This document shows, one piece after another, positions 56,429-64,000 of a stretch of 64,000 nucleotides of DNA. The notes under the pieces are model-generated. The model saw only the letters and a program-made list of their open reading frames with translations, searched no databases and was not told where the DNA came from. Position 1 is the stretch's first letter. Each line of letters starts with the position of its first letter. A program made the position numbers and the translations under genes. Source of the stretch: Actinomadura kijaniata NBRC 14229 (lineage in GTDB: Bacteria > Actinomycetota > Actinomycetes > Streptosporangiales > Streptosporangiaceae); the NCBI RefSeq assembly GCF_001552175.1, contig NZ_BCQR01000007.1, positions 54,678 through 118,677 of the forward strand. The letters run 5' to 3'.

Positions 56429-57444
56429 GCGGAGGCACGGTCATGGCCGAACGACGCGGCACCGGACGGCGCGGCCCCGTCCCGGCGGTCCGGGCGCGCT
56501 GGCGGGGCCTGCTGCTGACCGCCGCGCTGCTGGCGGTCTGCGCCGCGCCGTTCCAGCTGGTGCCGTTCCGGGTCTTCCAGCTCACGATGGTGCTGGTCTA
56601 CACGGTGGCGCTGATCGGGCTGAACCTGCTGGTCGGGCACGGCGGGCAGATCTCGCTGGGACACGGGGCGTTCTTCGCGGTCGGCGCGTACGGCACGGCG
56701 ATCATGATGTTCCACGGCGGGTGGCCCTACCCGGTGACGCTGCCGGCGGCGGCGGCGGTCGCGTTCGCGATCGGGCTGGCGCTGGGCGTCCCGGCGACCC
56801 GGCTGCACGGGCTGTACCTGGCGCTGGTCACCCTCGCCATCGCGATCTTCCTGGTGCCGCTGCTGAAACGGTTCGAGTCGGTGACCGGCGGGTCGATGGG
56901 GCTGACCCTCGCCAAGCCGCGGCCCCCGGCCTGGAGCGGCCTGGCCGAGGACCAGTGGCTGTACTTCCTCACCCTGGCGGCGGCGCTGCTGGCGCTGGCC
57001 GTCAACCACAGCCTGCTGCGCTCGCGCGTCGGCCGGGCGCTGCACGCCGTCCGCGACAACGAGACCGCCGCCGAGGTGATGGGCGTGCGGCTGGCGTTCC
57101 ACAAGCGGATGGCGTTCGCCTGGAGCGCGATGTTCGCGGGCGCGGCGGGCTGCCTCTACACCTGGGTGATCGGGTTCGTCTCGCCGGACTCCTTCACCGT
57201 CAACCTGTCGATCACCCTGCTGGCGGGCCTGGTGATCGGCGGTCTGGGCGCGACGTGGGGCCCGCTGCTCGGCGGGCTGTTCGTGATGTTCGTGCCGAGC
57301 CTGTCGCAGGACGTCAACAAGGCGGCGCCCGGCGTCATCTTCGGCTTGTTGATCATCGTGGTGATGTACGTGGCCCCGACCGGCCTGGCCGGGCTCGTGC
57401 GGCGCGCCGCGCATTCGTTCGGCAGGACCCTTCGGAAGGGATGA
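56425..57444 (+). CDS. livM: ABC transporter permease LivM
   Basis: ATG 56425 overlaps the livH stop. The 339-residue protein has LIGLNLLVGHGGQISLGHGAFFAVGAYGTA, the LivM signature, then GRALHAVRDNETAAEVMGVRLAFHKRMAFAWSAMFAGAAGCLY (EAA loop) and GGLGATWGPLLGGLFVMF. About nine hydrophobic helices are seen. The N-terminal 20 residues are basic. Confidence 0.94.
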   Translation: MSGGTVMAERRGTGRRGPVPAVRARWRGLLLTAALLAVCAAPFQLVPFRVFQLTMVLVYTVALIGLNLLVGHGGQISLGHGAFFAVGAYGTAIMMFHGGWPYPVTLPAAAAVAFAIGLALGVPATRLHGLYLALVTLAIAIFLVPLLKRFESVTGGSMGLTLAKPRPPAWSGLAEDQWLYFLTLAAALLALAVNHSLLRSRVGRALHAVRDNETAAEVMGVRLAFHKRMAFAWSAMFAGAAGCLYTWVIGFVSPDSFTVNLSITLLAGLVIGGLGATWGPLLGGLFVMFVPSLSQDVNKAAPGVIFGLLIIVVMYVAPTGLAGLVRRAAHSFGRTLRKG

Positions 57445-57448
57445 GGGC

Positions 57449-58720
57449 ATGCGTGTGACGGCGATCGGCGGCGCGGCGGCGGCCGCGCTGCTCGCGACGA
57501 CGGCCGCGTGCGGCGGGCGCGGCGGGGACGACGGCTCCACCACCGCCACCGGCGCGTGCAAGGGCCAGCAGACCACCGGCATCACCGACAAGACGATCAA
57601 ACTCGGCGGGATCTACCCGCTGTCCGGCCCGGCCTCGGCCTACGGCGACATCCCCAAGGGGATCAAGGCGTACTTCGACTACGTCAACGGCGAGAAGGGC
57701 GGCGTCGCGGGCCGGAAGGTCGAGTTCACGGTCCGCGACGACGGCTACCAGCCGCCCAAGGCCGTGGAGGAGGCCCGCCGCCTGGTCGAGCAGGAACGCG
57801 TCTTCGCGCTGTTCCAGACCCTCGGCACCCCCTCCACCACGGCGACCTGGGACTACGCCAACCAGCGCAAGGTCCCGCAGATCTTCGTGGCGACCGGCGC
57901 GTCCAAGTGGGGCAGCGACACCAGGCACCCCTGGACGATCGGCTGGCAGCCCAACTACGTCTCCGAGGGCCGCGTCTACGCCCAGTACCTCAAGACCGAA
58001 CGCCCCGCCGCCAGGGTCGCGGTCCTCTACCAGAACGACGACTTCGGCAAGGACCTCCTGAACGGCTTCCGGAAGGCCGTCGAGGGCACCCGCGTCAGCA
58101 TCGTCAAGGAGCAGAGCTACGAGGTCTCCGACCCCAGCGTCGAACCCCAGATGCGGAACCTGGCCACCTCCCGCGCCGACGTGTTCCTGAACATCACCAC
58201 CCCGAAGTTCGGCTCCCAGGCCCTGGCCGCCGACGCCAAGCTCACCGGCTGGAACCCGCTGCACATCGTCAACAACGTCGCCGCCTCGATCACCACCCTG
58301 CGGCCGGTCGGCTTCAGGAACGTCCAGGGCGTCGTCTCCGCCAACTACTACAAGGACCCCAACGACCCGCAGTGGGACGACGACGCGGAGATGAAGCTCT
58401 ACAAGGCCAAGATGAAGCAGTACGCGCCGGGCGCCGACCCGGCGGTGCCCTACCACGCGTTCGGCTGGGCGGCGGCGACCAGCTTCCACAAGACCATGGA
58501 AGCCGCCAGGTGCCCGACCCGCGAGGGCCTGCGGGACGCGATGCGCGGCCTGAACAACGTGCAGGTGCCGATGCTGCTGCCCGGCGTGACCCTGCAGACC
58601 GGCCCCGACGACGGCTTCCCGATCGAGTCGATGCAGATGATGCGCTTCAAGGGCGAACGCTGGGAGTTGTTCGGCGAGGTGATCGACACCCGCAAGGCCT
58701 TCGGCCCGGTCACCGGCTGA
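57449..58720 (+). CDS. livK: Liv-type substrate-binding lipoprotein
   Basis: ATG 57449 starts a 423-residue periplasmic-binding-type protein. The signal ends in the lipobox LATTAAC with the lipid Cys near residue 24. The mature protein has ITDKTIKLGGIYPLSGPASAYGD, VNGEKGGVAGRKVEFTVRDDGYQPPKAVEEARRLVEQERVFA and VLYQNDDFGKDLLNGFRKAV, which are type I binding-protein motifs. It resembles Leu/Ile/Val and aromatic or amide-binding members alike. Its 3' end overlaps the convergent MFS gene by 11 bp. Confidence 0.92.
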   Translation: MRVTAIGGAAAAALLATTAACGGRGGDDGSTTATGACKGQQTTGITDKTIKLGGIYPLSGPASAYGDIPKGIKAYFDYVNGEKGGVAGRKVEFTVRDDGYQPPKAVEEARRLVEQERVFALFQTLGTPSTTATWDYANQRKVPQIFVATGASKWGSDTRHPWTIGWQPNYVSEGRVYAQYLKTERPAARVAVLYQNDDFGKDLLNGFRKAVEGTRVSIVKEQSYEVSDPSVEPQMRNLATSRADVFLNITTPKFGSQALAADAKLTGWNPLHIVNNVAASITTLRPVGFRNVQGVVSANYYKDPNDPQWDDDAEMKLYKAKMKQYAPGADPAVPYHAFGWAAATSFHKTMEAARCPTREGLRDAMRGLNNVQVPMLLPGVTLQTGPDDGFPIESMQMMRFKGERWELFGEVIDTRKAFGPVTG

Positions 58721-59960
58721 CTTCGGGGCGGGCGCCGGCCCCGCGCGGCTCCGGGCCCGGCGCCCCCGCGAGGCTGAGCCCGCCGAGCGGGGACCGCGTC
58801 CGGGCCGAGGAGCGGCGGGACAGCAGCAGACCGGTCAGCGCGGCGGCGACCCCGGCCAGCCCGGCCGCCGCGAAGCCGCCCGCCGGAGCGGAGGCGTCGA
58901 TCGCGATTCCGGCGACCGGGGCCCCGAGCGCGAAACCCGCGCTCAGCGCCGAGGACTGCAACCCCGTCGCCTCGCCCCGCACGCTCGCCGGGGCCAGCCG
59001 GCTCACCGCGTCGGCCAGCGTGGAGAGGGTCGGCGCGGTGAGGAGCCCGGAGCCGACGACGGCCACGCACAGCCAGCGCCAGTCGTGGGCGAGCCCGGCG
59101 GGGACCGTCAGGAGCCCGAGCAGGCCGAGCAGCAGCCACGTGGGCAGCGACCGGGACAGCGCGCCGTAGACCAGCCCGCCGATGACGGAGGTCACGCCGA
59201 GCACGGTCACGACCGCGGCGGCCCAGGACACCTGGCCCGCCTCCTCCAGCGCGGCGACGATGGCGAGGTCGATGCCGCCGAGCAGCATCGCGGTCCCGAA
59301 CGCCATCGTCAGCACGGCGATCATGCCGGAGCCCAGCCACTCCCGGCGCGGGGGCCGCCCGGCCGCGCCGGCCCCGGCCTCGTCCGCGGCGCGCAGCGGC
59401 GGGTCGAGCAGGGCGATCCCGGCCCCGCCGACCACGATCGCGGCGCCGACCCCCCACGCCACCACGCCGGGGGACAGGTTCGCCGCGCACAGGATCACGA
59501 TCGCCGGGCCCACGATGTACGACAGCTCGCCCTGCACCGACTCCAGCGCGAACGCGGCCCGGCGCTGCCCCGCCGTCGTCATCGCGGCGATCGCCTGCCT
59601 GGTCACCGGCTGGGCCGGCACCATCAGCAGCCCCGCGGCGAAGGCGGCGCCCAGCAGGAGCCCGTACGGCAGGACCGGCACGCTCAGCCAGAACACGACC
59701 TGCGCCCCGATGGTCACCAGCAGCACGGCGCGCAGGCCCCGCCGGTCGATCATGCCGCCGAGCAGCGGCCCGCCCAGCGCCACCCCGGCGGTCAGCGCCG
59801 CCGCGACGCCGCCCGCCGCCGTGTAGCTCATGCCCAGGCCGAGCACGACGTACATCGTCAGCGCCATCACGTCGGCGGTGATCGCGGTGCGGGCGAGCAG
59901 CGAGACGCCCAGCAGCGACGCCAGCCCCGGCACGGCGAGCACCTGTCGGTATCCGGTCAC
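58710..59960 (-). CDS. MFS transporter
   Basis: GTG 59960 gives 416 residues starting MTGYRQVLAVPGLASLLGVSLLARTA. About twelve hydrophobic segments are visible, with GGPLLGGMIDRRGLRAVLLVTIGAQ as the loop 2-3 motif (G-x-x-x-D-R-x-G-x-R). VQGELSYIVGPAIVILCAANL in the middle resembles efflux carriers of the SET/YbfB-like group. It is divergent from a LysR gene 66-72 bp away, which may control it. The substrate is unknown. Confidence 0.85.
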   Translation of the reverse strand: MTGYRQVLAVPGLASLLGVSLLARTAITADVMALTMYVVLGLGMSYTAAGGVAAALTAGVALGGPLLGGMIDRRGLRAVLLVTIGAQVVFWLSVPVLPYGLLLGAAFAAGLLMVPAQPVTRQAIAAMTTAGQRRAAFALESVQGELSYIVGPAIVILCAANLSPGVVAWGVGAAIVVGGAGIALLDPPLRAADEAGAGAAGRPPRREWLGSGMIAVLTMAFGTAMLLGGIDLAIVAALEEAGQVSWAAAVVTVLGVTSVIGGLVYGALSRSLPTWLLLGLLGLLTVPAGLAHDWRWLCVAVVGSGLLTAPTLSTLADAVSRLAPASVRGEATGLQSSALSAGFALGAPVAGIAIDASAPAGGFAAAGLAGVAAALTGLLLSRRSSARTRSPLGGLSLAGAPGPEPRGAGARPEVSR

Positions 59961-60032
59961 CCGAGTGACGCTAGATCGTCCGTTCCGCCATAGGAAGTGG
60001 TTGTTTCGTTGGACCTGCCATAATGGGTGCTT

Positions 60033-60875
60033 ATGGCCAGGGATCTTGAGATCGCGTTGCTGCGGTCGTTCGTCACCGCCGTGCGGGCGGGGAGCATCAG
60101 CCGCGCCGCGACCGCGCTCGGGCACACCCAGCCCGCGCTCAGCCAGCAGTTGCGCAAGCTGGAGGGCACCGTCGGCCGTCCGCTGCTCCACCGGTCGCCG
60201 TCCGGTGTCTCGCCGACCCGGGCGGGTGAGGAGCTCCTGCCGTACGCCGAACGCATCCTCTCGCTCTCCGCGCAGGCGCTCACCGAAGCCGGGCGCGCGC
60301 TCACCGGCCACTGCGGCGTCGGGCTGCTGGAGGACCTCGCCGCGTCCCAGCTTCCGCAGGCCCTCGCCGACCTCGCCCGGCTGCACCCCGGCGCGACGCT
60401 GGAGGTGTTCTGCCTCCCCAACGCCGAGATGCGGCGGGCCTACGACGCGGGCCGCGTCCAGCTCGTGTTCGACGAGGCGCAGGACGTTCCCGGGCCGCCG
60501 CGCTGGACGGTGCGCCGCCCGCTGGTCTGGGCGGTCGGCCAGGGGGTGGACGTGGCCGCCGACCCGCTGCCGGTGGTGCTGTTCTCGAACCCGTGCACCT
60601 GGCGCACGTCGGTGCTGGAGACGCTGGAACGCACCGGCCGGCGCTGGCGGGTGGCGTTCGAGAGCAACAGCCTGGTCGGCGTGCTCGCCGCGGTGCGGGC
60701 CGGGCTCGGCGTCGCGGCGCTCATGCCCGTGAACCTCGAACCGGCCATGGCCTGCCACGACGCGGACGCCCTCCCCGTCCTGCCGGACGTCGAGCTCGGT
60801 CTCGCGCGCCACCCGCGCACCGACGGCGACCCGCTGATCGACGCCGTGGAGACCGCGCTACGGCGCACGATCTGA
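60033..60875 (+). CDS. LysR-family transcriptional regulator
   Basis: ATG 60033 (MARDLEIALLRSFVTAV) is preferred; GTG 60027 adds two residues. The 280-residue protein has the LysR HTH at residues 3-60 (SFVTAVRAGSISRAATALGHTQPALSQQLRKLEGTVGRPLLHRS) and a periplasmic-binding-like effector domain with VVLFSNPCTWRTSVLETLERTGRRWRVAFESNSLVGVLAAVRAGLGVAALMPV. A CATAAT box at 60018-60023 is close to the start, so the transcript leader must be very short. It probably regulates the divergent MFS gene. Confidence 0.9.
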   Translation: MARDLEIALLRSFVTAVRAGSISRAATALGHTQPALSQQLRKLEGTVGRPLLHRSPSGVSPTRAGEELLPYAERILSLSAQALTEAGRALTGHCGVGLLEDLAASQLPQALADLARLHPGATLEVFCLPNAEMRRAYDAGRVQLVFDEAQDVPGPPRWTVRRPLVWAVGQGVDVAADPLPVVLFSNPCTWRTSVLETLERTGRRWRVAFESNSLVGVLAAVRAGLGVAALMPVNLEPAMACHDADALPVLPDVELGLARHPRTDGDPLIDAVETALRRTI

Positions 60876-61325
60876 CGAGCCCGATCACGATGGTCGGCTT
60901 ACGCTTGTAGCGTGTGCGCGCCCTGCTGTGGTTCATGGGCGTTGAAAGCCGTCAGGCCAGGTGACAGCAGTGCGAATCCTGGGACGTCCAGCGGCGGACG
61001 GCCCTCCGGTCGGCCGGACGGCGGCGCGCCAGGCGAGGACCAGGGCCAGGCCGACCACCGGGACGTTGGCGAAGAGCACCCAGCGCTCTCGCCACCACGA
61101 CGCCGGCGAGCCTGAGCGGCGCCGGATCCAGGCGTGCCGGGTCGTCCGCCGGGGTCGCCGCCGGTTCGCAGCGACCCCGGCCGGAAGGGTTCGAACGGAT
61201 CATGTGACCTGCCCGCCTCGCGCGGACGGCACCACCCGCGCCCCGGCGTGGAGTCCGTCTTCCGCTCGCACAGCCGTGACCCCGTTGGGCCGCAGGGGCG
61301 GGGTCGTGGTCGTTCCTTCTACTGT
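60876..61325. other. Intergenic region with decayed sequence
   Basis: This 450-bp gap contains an MFS remnant (60975-61109). Otherwise no frame with start and Shine-Dalgarno is seen. The 61200-61325 part is likely the downstream region of the truncated FAD monooxygenase frame at 61326. Confidence 0.45.
60975..61109 (-). pseudogene. Fragment of a DHA2-type MFS transporter
   Basis: A minus-strand frame without a start reads SWWRERWVLFANVPVVGLAL and then VLAWRAAVRPTGGPSAAGRPR. W-R-W-V-x-F-x-N-V-P-x-G is the conserved motif after helix 5 of 14-helix (EmrB/QacA-type) MFS pumps. Nothing on either side continues the protein. It is a short remnant of a lost exporter. Confidence 0.5.
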
Positions 61326-61538
61326 CTACTTCGGTTCCGCAGGGTGGAGGAGGCCCGCCCAGGTGGTGAGCGCGTCGCGCAGTGCGGCGGTGTCGCCCGG
61401 GGTCTCGCTCGCCCAGGCGTAGTAGCCGTCGGGCCGGACGAGGGCGATGGCCTGGTGGTCGTCGGTCCGGTGAGCGAGGACGATGTGGTCCAGCAGCTCA
61501 GCGATGACGGACTGCTCTGCCTGACGCCCGTACAACAT
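61326..61538 (-). pseudogene. Chimeric ORF: ATPase-like start joined to the tail of an FAD monooxygenase
   Basis: ATG 61538 gives 70 residues. The first 16, MLYGRQAEQSVIAELL, look like the start of LuxR-type ATPase regulators (L-x-G-R-x-A-E-x-x-x-L-x-x-L-L). The rest, ending AIALVRPDGYYAWASETPGD and then LTTWAGLLHPAEPK, is the C-terminal end of TfdB/PheA-type FAD monooxygenases (L-V-R-P-D-G-Y-x-A-W). The P-loop and FAD motifs are missing. It appears to be a deletion joint between two genes and is probably not functional. Confidence 0.55.
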
Positions 61539-61636
61539 CGCACTCCAGGAAATGGTTCGTCCGCAATGTGACGCATGGGGACTGTATCGCTCGACGACGG
61601 TCCCGCATGGCGAGGAACGCGCCGGTCGACGCGGGC

Positions 61637-62635
61637 TCAGGAGCCGTTGAGGAATCCGGCGATGACGGGGTTGGCCTGCGCCGGGCAGTCCTCGTGGACG
61701 TTGTGCCCGCACCCGGGTAGCACCCGGGAGGTGGCCCCGGGGATCCGCCCGGCCATCGCGGCCGCCTGCCACGGCTTGTCGAACCGGTCCTCGCCACCCC
61801 ACAACACCAGGGTCGGTGCGGCCACCCTGCCCATGAGGCGCTGCGTGAGGGAGTAGTCGAGGTTGCGCTGCGAAGCCCATAGGGCCTCGCGGTTGGCCGG
61901 GCGGCTCATCGGGGCCCAGTCCTCGGCGACGACCTCGTCGGTGACCCGCTCGGGATTCGCGAACGCCTTGCGCAGGGTGCGGGCGGCGTCGCTCCTGCGC
62001 ATCAGCTTGCCCATCAACTCGCCGGCCACGGGGAACTCCAGCGGTCTCCAGTCCCAGCTGGAGGGCACGTCCAGGCCGGTGGAGCCCATCAGCACCAGCC
62101 GGTCGACGCGCTCCGGGTGACGCTCGGCGAAGTACAGTGACCAGCTGCCGCCCCAGGAGTGCCCGACCACGGAGGCCCTGCGCAGGCCGACGGCGTCCAT
62201 GAACGTTCCCAGGGCTTCGGCCATGGCGTCCAGGTCGTAGGAGAAACCGTCCCTCTTGAGGGTGGTGTAGCCCTGGCCGGGCAGGTCGACGGTGTAGACG
62301 GTGCGGTCGGCGACCAGCGCGGGGACGGTGTCCCGGTAGGAGTAGAGCCACTGCCCGCCGCCAGCGACCAGCACCACCGGCGCGCCGCGGCCGGTCTTCG
62401 TGTAGTGGAAGCGGGCCAGGGGGGTGTCGGCGTAGTGGGAGTCGATCCGCGCCAGATAGGGCGAGGCGTAGGCGGTCGCCGAGGGCTGCCACGCGTAGGC
62501 GATGAACAGCGCCGCGGCGACCAGCACGGCGAGCAGGCCGCCCAGAGTCGCCAGGGTGCGGCGCAGCCATCGGCGCCTGGGCCCCGGGCCGACGTCGGGA
62601 GCGGGTGCGGATACGGGTGCGGTGTCGGCCGTCAA
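61637..62635 (-). CDS. Membrane-anchored alpha/beta hydrolase
   Basis: TTG 62635 follows AGGAG at 9 bp (another TTG lies at 62644). The 332-residue protein has one N-terminal helix (LATLGGLLAVLVAAALFIAYAW). The hydrolase domain has VVLVAGGGQWLYSYRDTVPAL, TVDLPGQGYTT, SVVGHSWGGSWSLYFAERHPERVDRLVLMGS with the nucleophile Ser, TLVLWGGEDRFDKP with the Asp and LPGCGHNVHEDCP with the His. It probably acts outside the membrane on an unknown ester or epoxide. The divergent TetR gene likely controls it. Confidence 0.85.
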   Translation of the reverse strand: MTADTAPVSAPAPDVGPGPRRRWLRRTLATLGGLLAVLVAAALFIAYAWQPSATAYASPYLARIDSHYADTPLARFHYTKTGRGAPVVLVAGGGQWLYSYRDTVPALVADRTVYTVDLPGQGYTTLKRDGFSYDLDAMAEALGTFMDAVGLRRASVVGHSWGGSWSLYFAERHPERVDRLVLMGSTGLDVPSSWDWRPLEFPVAGELMGKLMRRSDAARTLRKAFANPERVTDEVVAEDWAPMSRPANREALWASQRNLDYSLTQRLMGRVAAPTLVLWGGEDRFDKPWQAAAMAGRIPGATSRVLPGCGHNVHEDCPAQANPVIAGFLNGS

Positions 62636-62647
62636 GCCCCTCAACTC

Positions 62648-62693
62648 CTACGATCGTAGAAAATTCTCCACCATTAGTAGGTACAGCTTCTAC
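62648..62693. promoter_or_regulatory. TetR operator region between hydrolase and TetR genes
   Basis: CTACGATCGTAG (62648-62659) is a perfect 12-bp palindrome. A looser inverted pair, GTAG (62677-62680) and CTAC (62690-62693), lies 30 bp further on. The stretch between is AT-rich and should hold the promoters of both divergent genes. Confidence 0.65.
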
Positions 62694-62725
62694 GGATGTC
62701 AACTCCCCGGGGCATACTGGTGGGC

Positions 62726-63352
62726 ATGGCCACTGCGAGAACGACGGAGACGGGCGGCCGCGCCGACACCCCCACACTGCTGCTGGACACCGCGATCGCG
62801 GTCATCGCCGAGCACGGGCTGCGGGGCCTGACCCACCGCGCGCTCCAGGAGGCCGCCGGCCTCAAGCACGGCTCGGTGACGTACTACTTCAAGACCTGGG
62901 ACCTGCTGGTCCTGGCGGTGGTCGACCGCATGGTCGAGATCGAGAGGGACCGGTCCGGCCCGGTGATCCACGACCTGGTGCGATCCCTGGCCGTCCGGCC
63001 GCAGGGCCAGCAGGCCGAGCCGGACTACGACCGGATCGCCGCCCTGCTGCAGCAGTGGTGGACCGCGAGCCGGGACCTGCTGCTGGCCCGCTTCGAACTC
63101 GATCTTGCCGGGGCCAGGCAGCCCGCGGTGAGGGAGGCGATGGCGCGATGCGGCGCGGAGTTCCGGCGGGCCGCCGAACTGGTCGCCCTGGCCGCCGGAT
63201 CACCCGATCCCGAACTCGACGCCCAGGTGCTGGTGAAACTCATGGACGGCCTGATGCTCGACTTCGTCATCCGTCCCCCGCAGGACCGGCGCCATCTCGC
63301 ACTCGGTCTACGGCACGCGGTGGAGGCCATCCGCCGAAACCACGCGCCTTGA
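62726..63352 (+). CDS. TetR-family transcriptional regulator
   Basis: ATG 62726 (MATARTTETGGRADTP) gives 208 residues; ATG 62696 is also in frame. The HTH is GLRGLTHRALQEAAGLKHGSVTYYFKTWDLL (residues about 34-64), an unusually well-kept TetR recognition helix with T-Y-Y-F. The C-terminal ligand domain has ARQPAVREAMARCGAEFRRAAELVALAAGS. It is divergent from the alpha/beta hydrolase gene with a palindrome in the gap. Confidence 0.9.
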   Translation: MATARTTETGGRADTPTLLLDTAIAVIAEHGLRGLTHRALQEAAGLKHGSVTYYFKTWDLLVLAVVDRMVEIERDRSGPVIHDLVRSLAVRPQGQQAEPDYDRIAALLQQWWTASRDLLLARFELDLAGARQPAVREAMARCGAEFRRAAELVALAAGSPDPELDAQVLVKLMDGLMLDFVIRPPQDRRHLALGLRHAVEAIRRNHAP

Positions 63353-63547
63353 CCCAGGTCGTGCCGCCGCTCCTGTCCGGACCCGGCCCGCCCGAGCATG
63401 AAGATCGGAGTCGTGCGGTCCTGGAGCCCCCGCATCGACCACCCCTGCGGTGGGCGATCGGCTGCATGACGACTGAAGATCATGGTGCCGGCCGGCGTGA
63501 GCGGGTTTCGCTCGTCGCGATCCGGCTCGTCTGATCCCTATGAGGGT

Positions 63548-63571
63548 GTTTGGGCTACTGGTACCGGGTAT
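63548..63571 (+). promoter_or_regulatory. Stress-sigma (SigB-type) promoter upstream of the DUF3072 gene
   Basis: GTTT at 63548-63551 and GGGTAT at 63566-63571 are separated by 14 bases. This matches the GTTT-N14-16-GGGTAT pattern of SigB/SigF-type stress promoters in actinomycetes. The DUF3072 start lies 31 bp downstream with AAGGGGAG between. Confidence 0.6.
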
Positions 63572-63601
63572 GGCGAACACACGTTCGAGGAAAGGGGAGT
63601 C

Positions 63602-63811
63602 ATGACGCAGGGACCGGTGGAGAAGGATCCCCAGGACTGGGCGACCGGTGACGAGCCGATGACGGCGCCGCAGGCGTCCTACCTGCAGACCCTCGCGCGC
63701 GAGGCGGGGGAGGAGGTTCCCGAGGGGCTGTCCAAGGCCGAGGCGTCCCGCCTGATCGACGAGCTGCGACAGCGCAGCGACCGCGTACGTGACGGTCAGA
63801 ACGGGAGGTGA
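63602..63811 (+). CDS. DUF3072-family small protein
   Basis: ATG 63602 follows AAGGGGAG. The 69-residue protein contains KDPQDWATGDEPMTAPQASY and then LQTLAREAGEEVPEGLSKAEASRLIDELRQ, the complete DUF3072 core (a helix-turn-helix-like SAP-type fold is likely). These proteins occur mainly in actinobacteria and are of unknown function. The SigB-type promoter upstream suggests a role in the general stress response. Confidence 0.88.
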   Translation: MTQGPVEKDPQDWATGDEPMTAPQASYLQTLAREAGEEVPEGLSKAEASRLIDELRQRSDRVRDGQNGR

Positions 63812-63824
63812 TCCAAGCGAGGGA

Positions 63825-63899
63825 TGGTGGGCGATACTGGGATTGAACCAGTGACCTCTACCGTGTCAAGGTAGCGCTCTCCCACTGAGCTAATCGCCC
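63825..63899 (-). tRNA. tRNA-Val (GAC)
   Basis: Read on the minus strand, the gene begins GGGCGATTAGCTCAGTGGGA at 63899. The anticodon stem is CTACC/GGTAG with loop TTGACAC, so the anticodon is GAC (Val). The T arm has GGTTCAATCC, and the acceptor 3' side ATCGCCC is followed by A and an encoded CCA (63825-63827). All arms pair as expected. Confidence 0.95.
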
Positions 63900-63927
63900 G
63901 GATGTCCGCCGAGATGGCGGCGCTGCG

Positions 63928-64000
63928 AGCGGAAGACGGGATTCGAACCCGCGACCCTCACCTTGGCAAGGTGATGCTCTACCAACTGAGCCACTTCCGC
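63928..64000 (-). tRNA. tRNA-Gly (GCC)
   Basis: On the minus strand it starts GCGGAAGTGGCTCAGTTGGT at base 64000, the last base of the window. The anticodon stem TCACC/GGTGA encloses TTGCCAA, giving anticodon GCC (Gly). The T arm has GGGTTCGAATCC and the acceptor ends CTTCCGC plus T. No CCA is encoded. It is 28 bp upstream of tRNA-Val and probably in one transcript with it. Confidence 0.93.

Noticed and set aside
1..64000. CRISPR arrays, intact insertion sequences, prophage genes or rRNA
   Set aside because: No regularly spaced direct repeats, transposase or integrase frames, phage structural genes or rRNA sequence were seen on either strand.
63825..64000. Attachment site of an integrated element at the tRNA genes
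   Set aside because: No second copy of a tRNA 3' end and no integrase gene occur in the window.

Overview
The window reads as a chromosomal segment of a high-GC filamentous actinomycete. Coding DNA is dense, third codon positions are almost all G or C, and GTG and TTG starts and 4-base start/stop overlaps (GTGA, ATGA) are common. Two mycothiol-type maleylpyruvate isomerase family genes, a DUF397 remnant, NB-ARC regulators of AfsR/SARP type and a DUF3072 gene all point to Actinomycetota. The many STAND and effector-associated proteins suggest a Streptosporangiales/Streptomyces-like genome, but the genus cannot be fixed from the sequence alone.

Layout. 1-5 kb holds unlinked housekeeping and secreted genes (mycothiol-dependent enzyme, DinB-like, RNase Sa-like, CBM2 protein, GNAT, methyltransferase). 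4.9-6.6 kb is deoC divergent from a HutC-type GntR regulator, with a palindromic operator between them. At 6.56-6.75 kb a 178-bp MITE-like element sits between CTAG copies that serve as stop codons for both flanking genes. 6.7-10.6 kb has two divergent regulator/target pairs (NmrA-like/AraC and MFS/TetR, the latter with two clear operators). 10.6-20.9 kb is mixed accessory content (membrane proteins, beta-lactamase-like hydrolase, SUKH-like protein, peptidase S51, secreted protein/MarR pair, DUF4097 lipoprotein). 21-24.4 kb is a decay zone with DUF397 and partner-gene remnants around an AlaX/XRE-cupin operon and a tautomerase/MarR pair.

24.4-27.6 kb is the most unusual block. A class III cyclase-like protein, a three-helix membrane protein with an external NPCBM-like domain, and a helical-domain/TM protein form one operon. 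Facing it is a second operon of a paralogous helical-domain/TM protein plus a lipoprotein, and a perfect 40-bp palindrome separates the two. Four of these proteins carry a GRD-like tag (TAGGDM, TAGRDL, TAGRDM, AVGRDQ) of the type seen in actinobacterial NTPase conflict systems. A Crp/Fnr regulator, a GT-B glycosyltransferase and an XRE-NB-ARC-TPR protein follow directly (27.9-32.8 kb).

33-35.7 kb carries a truncated molybdopterin-oxidoreductase-like N-terminus, a ferritin-like protein and a large unknown protein. 35.7-42.2 kb is a MarR-controlled homogentisate pathway (MBL hydrolase, FAD monooxygenase, HmgA, an unknown protein, fumarylacetoacetase). 42.2-48.4 kb is a graspetide-type RiPP cluster on the minus strand: SARP regulator, unknown protein, Cys-containing precursor, ATP-grasp ligase, MauE-like, MauD-like and ABC exporter. 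After an rRNA-type methyltransferase, 49.7-58.7 kb is a divergent pair of operons: PucR regulator, acyl-CoA ligase and secreted hydrolase facing livGFHMK. This suggests use of an exogenous ester or acid. 58.7-63.4 kb has MFS/LysR and alpha/beta-hydrolase/TetR pairs separated by pseudogene debris. The window ends with a DUF3072 gene behind a stress-sigma-type promoter and tRNA-Val and tRNA-Gly on the minus strand.
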